DNA of 63,489 nt from Thermoanaerobaculia bacterium (GCA_018057705.1 JAGPDF010000023.1:1-63489), one strand, 5' to 3'. Numbered from the stretch's first letter, positions 53,548-63,124 are shown. Made by a program: numbers and translations. The notes: generated by a model not told the origin, from the sequence alone.

Positions 53548-54465
53548 TCAGGCTCCGCTCGCCCCCAACGCGATTGAATCCGGAGGAGATGTGCTCGCGC
53601 TGGCCGCGGCATCGGGACCGGCCGCGGCAGCCGCCGCGGCATTGGGACCGGCCGCGGCCGCCGCCGCGGCCTCGGCGAGCCGCTGCAGGCGCAGCTGCCC
53701 GAGGAGCGCCGCGCCGAGCGCCGAGGTGAACTGCACGAGATCGCCTTCGGGTACGTTCACCTGCTCGCCCAACTGCTCGCGCACCACCGTCACCATCTTC
53801 TCGAAGCGCATGATGCCGCCAAGCAGCGTGAACTCGGGCTCCATCTGGGCGCGCTTCATGAGCTGCACCGAGCGGCCGACCAGCGAGACGATGGCGCCGT
53901 GCATGATGTCGGCCGGCGGCGTCCCTTCGGAGAGCTGGTTGATCACCTCCGATTCAGCGAAGACGGCGCAGACGCCGGAGATCGGGACGGCGCTTTTCGA
54001 AGTGTTGACCAGCGGCCCGATCTCGATCGTCGAGTAACCCATGTAGCGTGCTGTCTTCTCGAGGAAGGCGCCGGTACCGGCGGCGCACTTGTCGTTCAGG
54101 CGGAAGCTCTTGACCGCCGCCGTGGAATCGAGGCGGCTCGCCTTCATCGTCTGGCCGCCGACGTCGAGGACGGTGCGGGTGCCGGGGAAGAGGAACATGG
54201 CGCCGCGCGCGCTCGCCGTCAGATCGGTGACCTGGGTGTCGGCGGAGGCCATCTGGTGGCGCCCGAAGCCGGTCGAGACGATGTACTCGACCTCGGAGCG
54301 CTCGACGCCGGCCTCGGCGAGCGCCTGCGCGAGGACGTTCTCGGCCACTTCGTCGAGCTTGAAGCCGGTCGGTTCCAGCCGGCGGCCGAGGATGCGGTTC
54401 TCGGAGTCGAGGACGATCGCCTTGGTGTAGGTGGAACCGACGTCGATGCCGGCGGTGATTCTCAT
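53548..54465 (-). CDS. bcrD: benzoyl-CoA reductase ATPase subunit BcrD
   Basis: One of two ATP-hydrolysing, 4Fe-4S-bridged subunits that drive electrons into the ring-reducing BcrBC module; 305 aa. ASKHA fold: [33 protein letters not shown], then [16 protein letters not shown] and [15 protein letters not shown] with the two cluster cysteines. The C-terminal 40 residues are low complexity: Ala runs separated by GPN/GPD, encoded by a GC-rich near-tandem repeat (about 53590-53670). It overlaps bcrA by ATGA. Confidence 0.93.
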   Translation of the reverse strand: MRITAGIDVGSTYTKAIVLDSENRILGRRLEPTGFKLDEVAENVLAQALAEAGVERSEVEYIVSTGFGRHQMASADTQVTDLTASARGAMFLFPGTRTVLDVGGQTMKASRLDSTAAVKSFRLNDKCAAGTGAFLEKTARYMGYSTIEIGPLVNTSKSAVPISGVCAVFAESEVINQLSEGTPPADIMHGAIVSLVGRSVQLMKRAQMEPEFTLLGGIMRFEKMVTVVREQLGEQVNVPEGDLVQFTSALGAALLGQLRLQRLAEAAAAAAAGPNAAAAAAAGPDAAASASTSPPDSIALGASGA

Positions 54466-55319
54466 CTTCCTGCCTCCAGGCCGGGCATCTTGCCGCTCCC
54501 GGCGCTAGCGGAGAGGACCTCGCCGGCCGGGACCCGGCTCGCGAGGATCCGGTCGAGCGCGAAGAGCGCCGCGCCGATCGCGCCCATGAAGTGCGACTCT
54601 TCGCTGACGTTGAGCCTGAGATCGAGCCGGCTCTCGAGAGCGGCGATCATCGCCGGGTTGCGTGCCACGCCGCCGGTGAAGGTCACCTGGTCGGCGACGC
54701 CGACCCGGCGCAGGAGGCCGACCGAGCGCGCGCCGATCGACTGGTGCACGCCGAGCAGGACGTCCTCGATTTTCTTGCCCTTGCCGAGCCAGGAGAGCAC
54801 CTCGGACTCGGCGAAGACCGTGCAGGTGGTGCTGATCTTCACCGGGCGCTCGCCGCGCATGGCGGTCGAACCGAGCTGGTCGAGCGGGATGTCGAGGGCG
54901 CTCGCGGCGGCGCCGAGGAAGCGGCCGGTGCCGGCGGCGCACTTGTCGTTCATGCAGAAGTCGACGATTTCGCCGTTCGCGGCGACGGAGATCGCCTTGG
55001 TGTCCTGGCCGCCCATGTCGATCACGGTGCGGGTGGCCGGGAACAGGTGCACCGCGCCGCGTCCGTGGCAGCTGATCTCGGTGACCTGGGTGTTGCCGAA
55101 GGTCACCTTGTAGCGGCCGTAGCCGGTGCCGACGACGTACTCGACCTCCTCTTCGCGCAGGCCGCTCGCGGCGAGCGCCTGGTCGAACGACTCCTGGGCG
55201 GCGCGCACGACGTTGGCGCCGGTCATCATCAGGGCGCGGCCGACGATGCGGCGTTCCTCGTCGAGGATGACCGCCTTGGTCTGGGTGGATCCGACGTCGA
55301 CTCCGGCTGCGTAGGCCAT
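54462..55319 (-). CDS. bcrA: benzoyl-CoA reductase ATPase subunit BcrA
   Basis: The second ASKHA ATPase subunit, 285 aa. Motifs: [50 protein letters not shown], then [12 protein letters not shown] and [15 protein letters not shown] with the cluster cysteines, and [10 protein letters not shown] near the end. The ATG at 55319 is the start matching the family; longer upstream readings run into bcrB. Assigned as A because of its close match to the GGQDTKA form. Confidence 0.93.
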   Translation of the reverse strand: MAYAAGVDVGSTQTKAVILDEERRIVGRALMMTGANVVRAAQESFDQALAASGLREEEVEYVVGTGYGRYKVTFGNTQVTEISCHGRGAVHLFPATRTVIDMGGQDTKAISVAANGEIVDFCMNDKCAAGTGRFLGAAASALDIPLDQLGSTAMRGERPVKISTTCTVFAESEVLSWLGKGKKIEDVLLGVHQSIGARSVGLLRRVGVADQVTFTGGVARNPAMIAALESRLDLRLNVSEESHFMGAIGAALFALDRILASRVPAGEVLSASAGSGKMPGLEAGR

Positions 55320-55329
55320 CGTTCCTCCC

Positions 55330-56751
55330 TCAGGCTCCGCCGGCGCTCGTAGAGCTCGCTGCGGTCGCTGCGGTCGCGGCGGTTGCGGCGCCGGCGGCAC
55401 TCGCTGCAATGGCCGCCTGCCGCTTGCGGGTCGCCAGCCCCTCGAAGAAGGCGTCCACCCGGTTCTTGAGCTGGGCTTCCGAGACCACGCGGCGGTCCAT
55501 GTGGTCGGACTCGATGAACAGCGTCGCGGTGTCGAGCTTCGAGAGCAATGAGCGCCGGCTGTCGGCGAGGCCGGTCGAGACCGTGCGGCAGCTCTTGATC
55601 GGGTGGAAGACGACGCCGTCGGCGCCATAGTCGGCGATCATCTGCTCGAGGATGCCGGGCGAGAAGAACATGCTGTCCATGGCGTCGCGCACCGACATCA
55701 GCATCCCTTCGGCGAGGCTCTCGAGCGGCCGCGCGAGGTCGTACTCGAACCCCAGGTTCCCCCCGCCAGAGGCGAACCAGAGGTAGGTCGAGTTGACGAA
55801 GGTGCCGCCCCACTCGGTAAAGAGCTCGTTGAAGCGGCGGAAGATCGGATAGCAGGGCACGCCGACGAAGAGCAGGCGGTACTCCTCCGCGGTCAGGGTG
55901 CCGATGCCGTGCGCCGCCTTGTACTCCATCTCCTCGACCAGGTCGGTGAAGTAGGCGGCGCCCCTGGCGTCGCCGCGCAGGCCGTTGGCGACCCCGAGGT
56001 AGATCGTGCCGTCGGTGAGCGCATTGAAGAGCGCCGGCCGGCTGCGGTTGAGCTCGAGCACCCGCTTCCAGCAGCGGTTCATGGTGTTGGCGTGACCGAG
56101 GGCTTCGCGCAGCCGGTCGATGTCGAAGCGCTGGCCGCTCACCCGCTCGCAGAGCGCGATGAGCTCGGCGATCTGGGCGAGGACGTACTTCTTGTCGTTC
56201 TCGAAGTCGACCTGGCCGGGCCCGGTGACGCGTCCGCACGAGCGCGTGCCGGGCACGTCGAGGGTGAAGATCGGCGTCTCGTACATGCGCTCCCAGATCT
56301 CCGCCCATTTGATGTAGGTGTTGCAGGCGTTGGTGTAGACCGCGAGCGCCGGCTTGGGGATCCGGCCCATCGGCAACTCGCCGCCGCGCATCTGGGCGGC
56401 GAAATCGGCCTTGACGTAGCCGCAGATGTCGGGCGAGTAGCCGAAGTCCTCGGCCTCGTTGAGATAGTCGTGGGCGAGATGGCGCACGGCGGTCTGCAGC
56501 GAATTGATCTCGGGGAAAACGATGGGGAAGTCGAAGGTGCGCAGGAGCTCGGCGAGGCTCCCCATCACGAAGACGTAGGCGCCGCCCTGACCCCGCTCGG
56601 CGGCGTCGCCAAGGGAGGAGAACCAGTCGCGGAAGAGCTGAGCGCCGTCCCGGTTGGCGCGGCCAACTAGAGGATGGGCCAGCGGGGCGATCGGTGCGAG
56701 CGGACTCGCGGCGGGAGAGACGAGCGGGTTGCCGGCGGAAGCGTTTTCCAT
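55330..56751 (-). CDS. bcrB: benzoyl-CoA reductase subunit BcrB
   Basis: Subunit of the ring-reducing module, 473 aa, of the 2-hydroxyacyl-CoA dehydratase D family. Cluster-binding cysteines are in [25 protein letters not shown] and [10 protein letters not shown]. Key stretches: [14 protein letters not shown] and [15 protein letters not shown]. The C-terminal 25 residues are Ala/Thr-rich and not part of the fold. It ends 11 bases before bcrA and starts 10 bases after bcrC. Confidence 0.94.
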   Translation of the reverse strand: MENASAGNPLVSPAASPLAPIAPLAHPLVGRANRDGAQLFRDWFSSLGDAAERGQGGAYVFVMGSLAELLRTFDFPIVFPEINSLQTAVRHLAHDYLNEAEDFGYSPDICGYVKADFAAQMRGGELPMGRIPKPALAVYTNACNTYIKWAEIWERMYETPIFTLDVPGTRSCGRVTGPGQVDFENDKKYVLAQIAELIALCERVSGQRFDIDRLREALGHANTMNRCWKRVLELNRSRPALFNALTDGTIYLGVANGLRGDARGAAYFTDLVEEMEYKAAHGIGTLTAEEYRLLFVGVPCYPIFRRFNELFTEWGGTFVNSTYLWFASGGGNLGFEYDLARPLESLAEGMLMSVRDAMDSMFFSPGILEQMIADYGADGVVFHPIKSCRTVSTGLADSRRSLLSKLDTATLFIESDHMDRRVVSEAQLKNRVDAFFEGLATRKRQAAIAASAAGAATAATAATAASSTSAGGA

Positions 56752-56761
56752 CAGGGCGCCC

Positions 56762-57955
56762 TCAACGGAAGAGAAGGTTCTCGACGAAGGTCTGGAGCTG
56801 GATCTCGAGGTGGTCGAAGCTCGTCATGCTCTCTTCGAACTCGCTCACGAAGTACGGAATGCCGGCATGGTCGAGGGCCTTGGTGTAGGCGACCTGCTCC
56901 TCGAGGCCGGGCTCGCACATCTTGGCCGCCATGACGATCGCGGCGTCGGCGCGGGCGTTGCGGATGCGCTCGAGGAGCATGCGCTCTTTGGGCTTGCGCA
57001 GATCGTGTTGCACCGGGCTGTAGCTCGACTGCTCGAGATAGGCGGTGGCGAGATTGGCGAGCGGGTCTCCGGCGACCGAGACGTCGCTCGTCAGCCAGCG
57101 CAGGCCGATCAGCAGGTCGTCATCGACGACGTAGCAGGAGCGGCCGATCGAGCGCACGAGGTCGAGCGGTGGCTGCTCGCAGAAGCCGCCCTCGAGCACC
57201 ACCCGCGTGCGGTCCATCTTCTTCGCGGGACGCTCCGCGAGGCGCGGCAGCATGAACCGGAGGATCTCGTTGTGCTCCTCACGCGGCAGCAGGCCGGCCA
57301 GCGCGACCAGGACGTAGGCCTCGTCGGCCGAGACCTGCCAGGGGGTCTCCCGCTTCAGCCGGTAGAGGTCGCGCATCAGGGACCGGTTCTCGTTGAACAC
57401 GGCGATCGAACAGGCGAGCGCGCGGTCGGCCTCGTCGCGGGTCATCTCGCAGCCGACGGCTGCCTCGACGCTGCGGCGCAGGCGGTCGTACTCGCCGCGG
57501 AGCCACATGGCGGCGTGCGCCGAGTTGGCGTTCTGCGGCAGGTAGAGGATCTCGGCCGGGTAGGGGAAGTTACGGCCCCAGATGGCGGCGAGGTTGCGGG
57601 CGGCGTCGCAGATCGGATGGCTGACGAACAGGTCGAGCTCGATGCGCTTCGAGAGCGCGAGGTCGAGCGAGGTCTTGAGAATCGAACAGAGATAGGAACC
57701 GAAGCGCGAGTCGGCTTGCGTCGGTTCGATCGGCGCGCCGCGCACCTTGAACGGCAGGGCGCCGGCGGCGTGCACAATCTCTTCCGGGAAGTAGACCTGG
57801 AAATGGCCGACAACCTTGCCGCCGGCCTCGCGCCAGCGCTTCACGGTCGGAAAGTCGGTGTCTTCGAGGAGCTCGCGGCACTCGTAGAGCGCCGCCTCGA
57901 GCGGCTTGTCCCGCCACTCCGGGAAGACCCGGGGCCGCGCGCCCGTGGCGCTCAT
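56762..57955 (-). CDS. bcrC: benzoyl-CoA reductase subunit BcrC
   Basis: Partner of BcrB, 397 aa. Motifs: [50 protein letters not shown] and [25 protein letters not shown]. The start ATG (57955) overlaps the end of the oah gene. A longer open frame running back into oah exists but is antisense-style noise in the wrong frame for that gene. Confidence 0.94.
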   Translation of the reverse strand: MSATGARPRVFPEWRDKPLEAALYECRELLEDTDFPTVKRWREAGGKVVGHFQVYFPEEIVHAAGALPFKVRGAPIEPTQADSRFGSYLCSILKTSLDLALSKRIELDLFVSHPICDAARNLAAIWGRNFPYPAEILYLPQNANSAHAAMWLRGEYDRLRRSVEAAVGCEMTRDEADRALACSIAVFNENRSLMRDLYRLKRETPWQVSADEAYVLVALAGLLPREEHNEILRFMLPRLAERPAKKMDRTRVVLEGGFCEQPPLDLVRSIGRSCYVVDDDLLIGLRWLTSDVSVAGDPLANLATAYLEQSSYSPVQHDLRKPKERMLLERIRNARADAAIVMAAKMCEPGLEEQVAYTKALDHAGIPYFVSEFEESMTSFDHLEIQLQTFVENLLFR

Positions 57956-59052
57956 GCCGGGCTTCCCTTCGGGGCGGGGGCGGTCGGGGCGGGGGCGGTC
58001 GGCGCGGGCGCGAGATCGACACCGCAGACGCCGCAGAAGGCGTGCCCGGCGGGCAGGTTCCCGGCGCCGCAGGCGCCGCAGACGCTGGTGGGCGGCCCCC
58101 ACTGGGTCTCCGAGGAGCCGCCGGCGGCGGCGCGCTCGCGCAGCATCCCGAAACGCGCCGGGCGCTTCTCGACGAAGGCGCGCATGCCCTCGACCGGCTC
58201 CCAGGAGGTGTAGTGGAGCGCCAGCCAGTCCTGGGCGTGGCGCACCGTCTGGTGCCAGGCGAGGTCCTTCCAGAAGTTGACCTGCTGCTTGGTGTAGCGG
58301 GCGCACTCGGGGAAGCTCGCGAGGAGCTTCTTGGCCAGCTTCGCCACCTCCGCGTCGAGGAGCGAGAGGTCGATCCGGTAGTCGCGCTCGCCGCGCTGGG
58401 CGTGCCGGATCTCCTCGGCGGTGGCGTGTTCGATCCACTCCTCGCCGCGCCGGACCGACGGCACTACCCAGTTGACCAGTCCCCAGTCGAGGGCTTTCGC
58501 CGCCGGGATCGGCTCGTTGAGGAAGAGGATCTCCCGCGCCCGCTTGTCGCCGACCGTGATCGGCAGCCACTGCGTCGAGCCGCCGCAGGCGACCGAGCCG
58601 ACGTGGGTGCCGACCTGCTTGATGAAGGCGTGCTGCGCCATGACCGTCAGGTCGCAGGCGAGCTGCGATTCGTTGCCGCCGCCGACCGCCATGCCGTTCA
58701 ACCGTGCAATGACCGGCTTGCCGGTGTTCAGGATGCTCTCGATGTAGGCGCGGAAGAGCGCCATGTACTTCCAGTAGTCGCGGGGAGTGGTGACGTAGTC
58801 CTCTGCGTACTCCTTGACGTCGCCGCCGGTGCAGAAGGCCTGGTGGCCGGCGCCGGTGAGGACGATCACGCCGACCGCGTCGTCGAAGCTGGCGTCGCGG
58901 AAGGCGGTCGCGAGCTCCTCGAGGGCGCGTGTACTGTAGGCGTTGTAGTTCTGCGGTCGATGGATGGTGATGGTGGCGACGAAGTCGCTCTTGGCGTAGA
59001 GCACTTCCTCGAATCCAAAGCTCGCGGCGGGACGGGAGGGGAACTGGCCCAT
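57952..59052 (-). CDS. oah: 6-oxocyclohex-1-ene-1-carbonyl-CoA hydrolase with zinc-ribbon tail
   Basis: Ring-cleaving enoyl-CoA hydratase family enzyme of the benzoyl-CoA pathway, 366 aa. The crotonase core has [20 protein letters not shown] and [19 protein letters not shown], both strongly Oah-like. Residues about 320-350 form a zinc ribbon, CGACG-x8-CGVCG, followed by a Pro/Thr/Ala repeat. These additions are not expected in the enzyme. GGAGG precedes the ATG. It is the first gene of the bcr transcript. Confidence 0.88.
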   Translation of the reverse strand: MGQFPSRPAASFGFEEVLYAKSDFVATITIHRPQNYNAYSTRALEELATAFRDASFDDAVGVIVLTGAGHQAFCTGGDVKEYAEDYVTTPRDYWKYMALFRAYIESILNTGKPVIARLNGMAVGGGNESQLACDLTVMAQHAFIKQVGTHVGSVACGGSTQWLPITVGDKRAREILFLNEPIPAAKALDWGLVNWVVPSVRRGEEWIEHATAEEIRHAQRGERDYRIDLSLLDAEVAKLAKKLLASFPECARYTKQQVNFWKDLAWHQTVRHAQDWLALHYTSWEPVEGMRAFVEKRPARFGMLRERAAAGGSSETQWGPPTSVCGACGAGNLPAGHAFCGVCGVDLAPAPTAPAPTAPAPKGSPA

Positions 59053-59071
59053 GGATTGCCTCCGCCAAGAT

Positions 59072-59100
59072 ATTACACTAGTGATACGGTCGTGTGTAAA
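59072..59100 (-). promoter_or_regulatory. promoter of the oah-bcr operon with CACTAGTG palindrome
   Basis: On the minus strand: TTTACA (59095-59100), a 17-base spacer and TGTAAT (59072-59077). An 8-base palindrome, CACTAGTG (59076-59083), lies at the -10, a plausible repressor site (PaaX is encoded nearby; the link is inference). Confidence 0.5.
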
Positions 59101-59156
59101 GTGACATACAAAGATGCCTGCGCGGGAGCGGGCCGGACCGCCGGGAGGAGCGCGAG

Positions 59157-59636
59157 ATGGGGTTGTATTTCGAGGAGCTCGAGGACGGGCAGGCGTTCGA
59201 CTGCGGCGAGCGCACGGTCGGGGATGCGGAGATCGGCGCCTTCGCGGAGCTTTCGGGGGACCGCAATCCCCTGCATCTCGACGACGAGTACGCGCGCGGC
59301 ACGCCGCTCGGCGGCCGGGTGGCGCACGGCGCGCTGGGAATCGCTGTCGCCACCGGTCTGATGGCGCAGGCCGGACTGACGGCCGGGACCCTCGTCGCGC
59401 TGCTCGGCCTCGACTGGCGGTTCGTCGCCCCGATCCGGCCGGGAGACCGGTTGCATCTCGCGCTGCGGGTGGTGGCCCGGCGGGAGCTGCCGGGCCGCGA
59501 CCGGGGGGTGGTGAAGTTCGTGGCGGAACTGGTGAATCAGGCGGGGGTGCTGGTTCAGAGCGGCGAGATTGTCGAGCTGATCCTTCGGAAGCCGCGGCGA
59601 CCGACGGTCGCGGGGAGCGGGGACCCGGTGGGCTAG
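59157..59636 (+). CDS. MaoC-like dehydratase / thioesterase-fold protein
   Basis: Hot-dog-fold protein of 159 aa. AELSGDRNPLHLDDEYARGTPLGGRVAHGALG carries the Asp/His hydratase motif. It probably hydrates an enoyl-CoA; divergent from the bcr operon, it could serve lower benzoyl-CoA or fatty acyl-CoA steps. GGGAGGAG lies before the ATG. Its TAG stop shares three bases of the CTAG with the convergent paaX stop. Confidence 0.87.
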   Translation: MGLYFEELEDGQAFDCGERTVGDAEIGAFAELSGDRNPLHLDDEYARGTPLGGRVAHGALGIAVATGLMAQAGLTAGTLVALLGLDWRFVAPIRPGDRLHLALRVVARRELPGRDRGVVKFVAELVNQAGVLVQSGEIVELILRKPRRPTVAGSGDPVG

Positions 59637-60499
59637 AGATCGCCCGCGGCGCAGACGCTCTGGATGTACCTCTCCGCCGGTTCGGCGAGCACCGCGTGGT
59701 AGGTCTCGAAGAGGGTGGCGGCGCGGTCGCCGAGCCAGCCCTCGGGGAGGAGCTCTGCCGGCAGAAACGGATCGCTCGCCGGGAAGGCCCGGTAGGCGTG
59801 AACGAGCTCGAAGCGGCGCTCGAAACAGTCCTCGGGGCTCGTGCAGGGGAGCGCCATGCGGCCCCGCGCGGCCTCGCTTCCGGCGTGGCGGCACTGGCCG
59901 CAGTGAGCGAGCTGTGGCGCCCAGCGATCGATGAACTTGCGGTAGCTGGCGTTGACCTCGGCCAGATCCCAGCACTGGGCGACGAGCTGAGCGGTGCTCG
60001 AGAAGCCGGTGTGCTCGGCCCTGAAGACCTCGACGTTACGAGTGACCTTGAGTCGACGCGCGATGCCTTCGACCTCGGCGCGGACGTCGTGCGGCGTGAT
60101 CCAGAGTCCGTTGGTCAGGGCGCCGCAGCCGAGCCAGGAGAGCTTGGCGCGCAGGCTGTCGCGCAGGCGCCGGCGGGTCTCGGGGATCGAATAGGCGACG
60201 AGGTACCAGGCGCCGTCCCAGGCGGCGTGCCGCGGCGGATGATAGATGCGCTCGCGACCCTCTTCGAGCAGGCGACGCCCCTTCGGGCTGAGGCCGTAGT
60301 AGCCGCGCCCCTTGTTCCGCGTGGCGACGAGCCAGCCGCGGGCGGTCATGCGGGAGAGGGCGGTGCGGGTCGCCGGTGCCGACATGCCGAGGCGGCCGAG
60401 CAGCGGAATCAGGGCCCCGACCCAGACCGGCCGGTCGCGGCCGAGGAGATAGTCTCCGAACAGGGTGAAAACGAGGTCCTGGGAACGGGGCGAGGCCAT
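59633..60499 (-). CDS. paaX: PaaX-family transcriptional regulator
   Basis: A 288-aa repressor-type regulator of aromatic catabolism. The N-terminal winged HTH (about 10-75) contains SAPATRTALSRMTARGWLVA, the middle PaaX domain has AWDGAWYLVAYSIPETRRRLRDSL and NGLWITP, and the C-terminal domain holds CTSPEDCFERRFELVHAYR. The ATG at 60499 is the family start; the open frame beyond it is not coding. Family members sense CoA thioesters such as phenylacetyl-CoA; here benzoyl-CoA or a pathway intermediate is a fair guess. Confidence 0.9.
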   Translation of the reverse strand: MASPRSQDLVFTLFGDYLLGRDRPVWVGALIPLLGRLGMSAPATRTALSRMTARGWLVATRNKGRGYYGLSPKGRRLLEEGRERIYHPPRHAAWDGAWYLVAYSIPETRRRLRDSLRAKLSWLGCGALTNGLWITPHDVRAEVEGIARRLKVTRNVEVFRAEHTGFSSTAQLVAQCWDLAEVNASYRKFIDRWAPQLAHCGQCRHAGSEAARGRMALPCTSPEDCFERRFELVHAYRAFPASDPFLPAELLPEGWLGDRAATLFETYHAVLAEPAERYIQSVCAAGDL

Positions 60500-60510
60500 G
60501 GCGGCGCAAC

Positions 60511-60538
60511 AGTATGGCGGCGCGCGAACGACCGTCAA
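60511..60538 (-). promoter_or_regulatory. paaX promoter
   Basis: On the minus strand: TTGACG (60533-60538), a 16-base spacer and CATACT (60511-60516). The -10 ends only 11 bases before the paaX ATG, so the message would have a leader of a few bases or none. Confidence 0.45.
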
Positions 60539-60687
60539 ACAAATGGCACATGAGATGGGCCGCCTGCGACCGCCTCGGACCCCCCGAGGGAACTCGACTC
60601 CATGAGGTGCCCACTCCGTGAGGTGCCAGCCTCTTCGGGCGGCGCCCTGGGCGCCGCGGAGGAGGATGATCGCCGGGAGGGGAATCC

Positions 60688-61416
60688 ATGATCGATGCCA
60701 GCGAGTTCCGCCTAGAAGCCGCCTCGTGCCCACTGAGTCTTCGGAGCCACCGCAGCCGGGCTCTCTCAACGGTCGTGGCCTGTCTGGGGCTGCTGACGGC
60801 AGGAGCGTCGGGGCAGAGTCCGGCTCCGATGGCTCCGACACCTCCGACGGCGGCGAAGGCCGCGCCGCCGGTGCTGCTGCTGAACGAACGCCACCCGCTG
60901 CCCGGGATGGTGACGGGCGGGATTCCGGCCGGCACGGGCGGAGCCGCGGACTTCCGCGCGCTGGCCGGTGCCGGGGTGCGGACCTACATCGATCTGCGGG
61001 CCGACGCCGAGGTACCGCCGGAGACTGCCGATCTGGCAGCCGGCGCGGGACTCGACTACCGGCGTCTGCCGATCGCCGGCGAGGCGGATCTCGACCTCGC
61101 GAGCGCCCGGGCGCTCGATCTGCTGCTCGACGAATGGGGCCGTTACCCGATCGCGCTCGCCTGCTCGAGTGGCAACCGGGTCGGAGCGCTGCTGGCGCTG
61201 CGGGCCTTCTGGCTGGACGGCGCCGATGCGGGCGCCGCTCTGGAGGTCGGCCTCGCCGCCGGCCTGACGAGGCTCGAACCGTCGGTGCGGCTGCTCCTCG
61301 GACTGCCGCCGATGACAGCGACATCTCCGACACCTGCGACGCCGGCGCCGGGGGCGACCGGTCCACCGAGCCCGGCAGCGGCCGGCGCCGCGAAGCCGCC
61401 GCAGAAACCGAACTGA
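60688..61416 (+). CDS. exported DUF442/tyrosine-phosphatase-like protein
   Basis: A 242-aa protein with an N-terminal signal (about 20-42, ALSTVVACLGLLTAGASG). The domain (about 75-200) begins with GGIPAGTGGAADFRALAGAG, then TYIDLRADAEVPPE and the loop ACSSGNRVGALLALR, the C-x4-R signature of the beta-lactamase-hydrolase-like phosphatase group. The C-terminal tail is Pro/Ala-rich. It lies 10 bases before osmC, so probably one operon. Confidence 0.78.
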   Translation: MIDASEFRLEAASCPLSLRSHRSRALSTVVACLGLLTAGASGQSPAPMAPTPPTAAKAAPPVLLLNERHPLPGMVTGGIPAGTGGAADFRALAGAGVRTYIDLRADAEVPPETADLAAGAGLDYRRLPIAGEADLDLASARALDLLLDEWGRYPIALACSSGNRVGALLALRAFWLDGADAGAALEVGLAAGLTRLEPSVRLLLGLPPMTATSPTPATPAPGATGPPSPAAAGAAKPPQKPN

Positions 61417-61426
61417 AAGGACCACC

Positions 61427-61906
61427 ATGACCGAAGTGCACAGCACCTACCCGTTCTCCGTCCGTTGGCTCGAAGGCCGGGTCGGACTGGCCAGCGCGCC
61501 GGAGGTCTCGCCTGACATCGAAGTGGCTCCGCCGCCGCAGTTCGGCGGTCCGGGAGGCCGATGGACGCCGGAGCATCTGTTCGTCGGCGCGGCGACGACC
61601 TGTTGGCTGACGACCTTTCTCGCCTACGCCGAGCGGGCGCGGCTCGAGGTCGTCGCAGTGGAGGCCGCGGGCGAGGCGATCGTCGAGCGCGGCGACGACG
61701 GGCGGGTGTCGATCCCGCGGCTCCTCCTGCGGCCGAAAGTGACGGTCCGCAGCGAGGAGGATCGGGCGCCGGCGCTCAAGTGGATGCTGAAGGCCGAAGA
61801 GACCTGCCTCATCGCGCGCGCCATGCGGGCCGTGGTCGAGCTCGAGCCCGAGGTGCTCGTCGCCGCCGAGGTGCTCGCCACGAGCGCCGGCGACGAGCGG
61901 GGCTAG
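61427..61906 (+). CDS. OsmC-family peroxide/hydroperoxide reductase-like protein
   Basis: A 159-aa OsmC-fold protein. The two redox cysteines are in GAATTCWLTTFLAYAERA and AEETCLIARAM. It typically reduces organic peroxides with lipoylated or thiol partners. AAAGGACC precedes the ATG. Its TAG overlaps the convergent chorismatase stop through a shared CTAG. Confidence 0.87.
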   Translation: MTEVHSTYPFSVRWLEGRVGLASAPEVSPDIEVAPPPQFGGPGGRWTPEHLFVGAATTCWLTTFLAYAERARLEVVAVEAAGEAIVERGDDGRVSIPRLLLRPKVTVRSEEDRAPALKWMLKAEETCLIARAMRAVVELEPEVLVAAEVLATSAGDERG

Positions 61907-62934
61907 CGCGGCAGACCGGCGACGCCTTCGATCTCGAGCAGCAGGTCGGCGCGGCAGATGTCGGCCGCGACGAAATGCAGCTCGGGCCCGGGCCCGATGC
62001 GCTGCCGCAGGGGCTTGCGCACCAGGTCGAGGTCGGCGGCATCGCGCAGGTAAACCCGGAAGGAATCGAATTCCGCGAGCTCGGGCAGCCTGGTGGTCTC
62101 GTCCGAAGAGGTCTCGAGCAGGACCTCGATGTTGCGCAGCGTCTCCTCGAGCTGCTTCAGGAGCTCGCCCACGTGGCGCGTCTCGTGGCCGGTGATGCTC
62201 GCGGTACCCGAGAGGAAGAGCACCTGCCCGAGCTCCGGAGGAGAAAGTGTCGCGCGAGTGAAGGACGGCGGTCGCGGGCCGTAGTCGGCCGGATAGCGAA
62301 ACGCGTGCACCTGCCGGGGATTGCCCAGGTGGCGTCCGGGCGACCTCGCCGCCGCGAACCAGGTCACCAGGTGGTCGCCGGAGCTGCCGACGGCGGACGA
62401 AGCCGAGAATCGTTCCTCGGCCCCGGTCACGCCGTAGCGGCTGTCGAAGGCGGCGGCGCGTCCCGCGTTGAACAGCCGATAGCGTTCGGTTCCGTTCTCG
62501 ACGGCGTTGATGCCCGGCAGGAAGTTCCAGACCCGCAGGAGATGCGGAAAGCCGCGCGTTTCGGCCGCCTCGAGCAGGCCCGCGAAGTGGGTAGCCGTCT
62601 CCCGGGTGAGGTCGCCGGCCAGCCGAGTGCGAAGACTGCCGAAGAGGATGCTGCCGTTCTCGGCCCAGTCGACCGGGCCGAGGTGCCCGCGCTCCGTCGC
62701 AAGTTCGGAGTACCAGGCCTCGAGTGCAGAGGTCCCGCCGAGGACGCGATTGGGAACCCGGGCGCAGGGCCATTCGGGGCAGGCGCCGGCACCGCCGAAG
62801 CGGAGGCTCATCAGGAGGTTGTCGGTCTCCCCGGTCCGCAAGGCGAGGTCCCCCGTGGAACAGGCGACGGGCAGGGGGAAGTGTCCCCCCTCCAGGGCGC
62901 CTCGGTCCGTGGGGGAGAGGTTCGAAGACTTCAT
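61903..62934 (-). CDS. chorismatase, FkbO/Hyg5/XanB2 family
   Basis: A 343-aa enzyme (FkbO is about 344) that cleaves chorismate to pyruvate and a dihydroxycyclohexadiene or hydroxybenzoate. Family features: RVWNFLPGINAVENGTERYRLFNAGR, ARSPGRHLGNPRQVHAFRYP, YGPRPPSFTRAT and LFLSGTASITGHETRH, with a RidA-like double-domain fold. GGAGGACC lies before the ATG at 62934. Which chorismatase product is formed cannot be told by eye. Confidence 0.88.
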   Translation of the reverse strand: MKSSNLSPTDRGALEGGHFPLPVACSTGDLALRTGETDNLLMSLRFGGAGACPEWPCARVPNRVLGGTSALEAWYSELATERGHLGPVDWAENGSILFGSLRTRLAGDLTRETATHFAGLLEAAETRGFPHLLRVWNFLPGINAVENGTERYRLFNAGRAAAFDSRYGVTGAEERFSASSAVGSSGDHLVTWFAAARSPGRHLGNPRQVHAFRYPADYGPRPPSFTRATLSPPELGQVLFLSGTASITGHETRHVGELLKQLEETLRNIEVLLETSSDETTRLPELAEFDSFRVYLRDAADLDLVRKPLRQRIGPGPELHFVAADICRADLLLEIEGVAGLPR

Positions 62935-63124
62935 CCGGTCCTCCAATTTAGACCGGCGCGGCCGCGAAGCTCCCACTCCCCGGGGTGGGCCGGGGACCCT
63001 GGCTCGTCCCGCTTCCTCTTGCCGTCGGCGAAACCTCGGGCGCGAATTCGGGTCGGGGCCCGATTTGCGGTGCATCCGCCGATAGACTGCCGCCATTCCA
63101 GGCCTGGAGAGCGAACTGCCGCCG

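Noticed and set aside
53590..53670. Repeat block that could suggest a CRISPR or minisatellite
   Set aside because: It encodes the Ala-rich BcrD tail in frame; repeats are adjacent without unique spacers.
56762..59068. bcrC fused to a 370-codon upstream extension
   Set aside because: The extension is an out-of-frame reading of oah; a good ATG (57955) gives the normal BcrC length.
59633..62773. Single 1046-codon minus-strand frame joining paaX to sequence upstream
   Set aside because: Only the last 288 codons match a family (PaaX). The rest is antisense to the phosphatase and OsmC genes and low-complexity.
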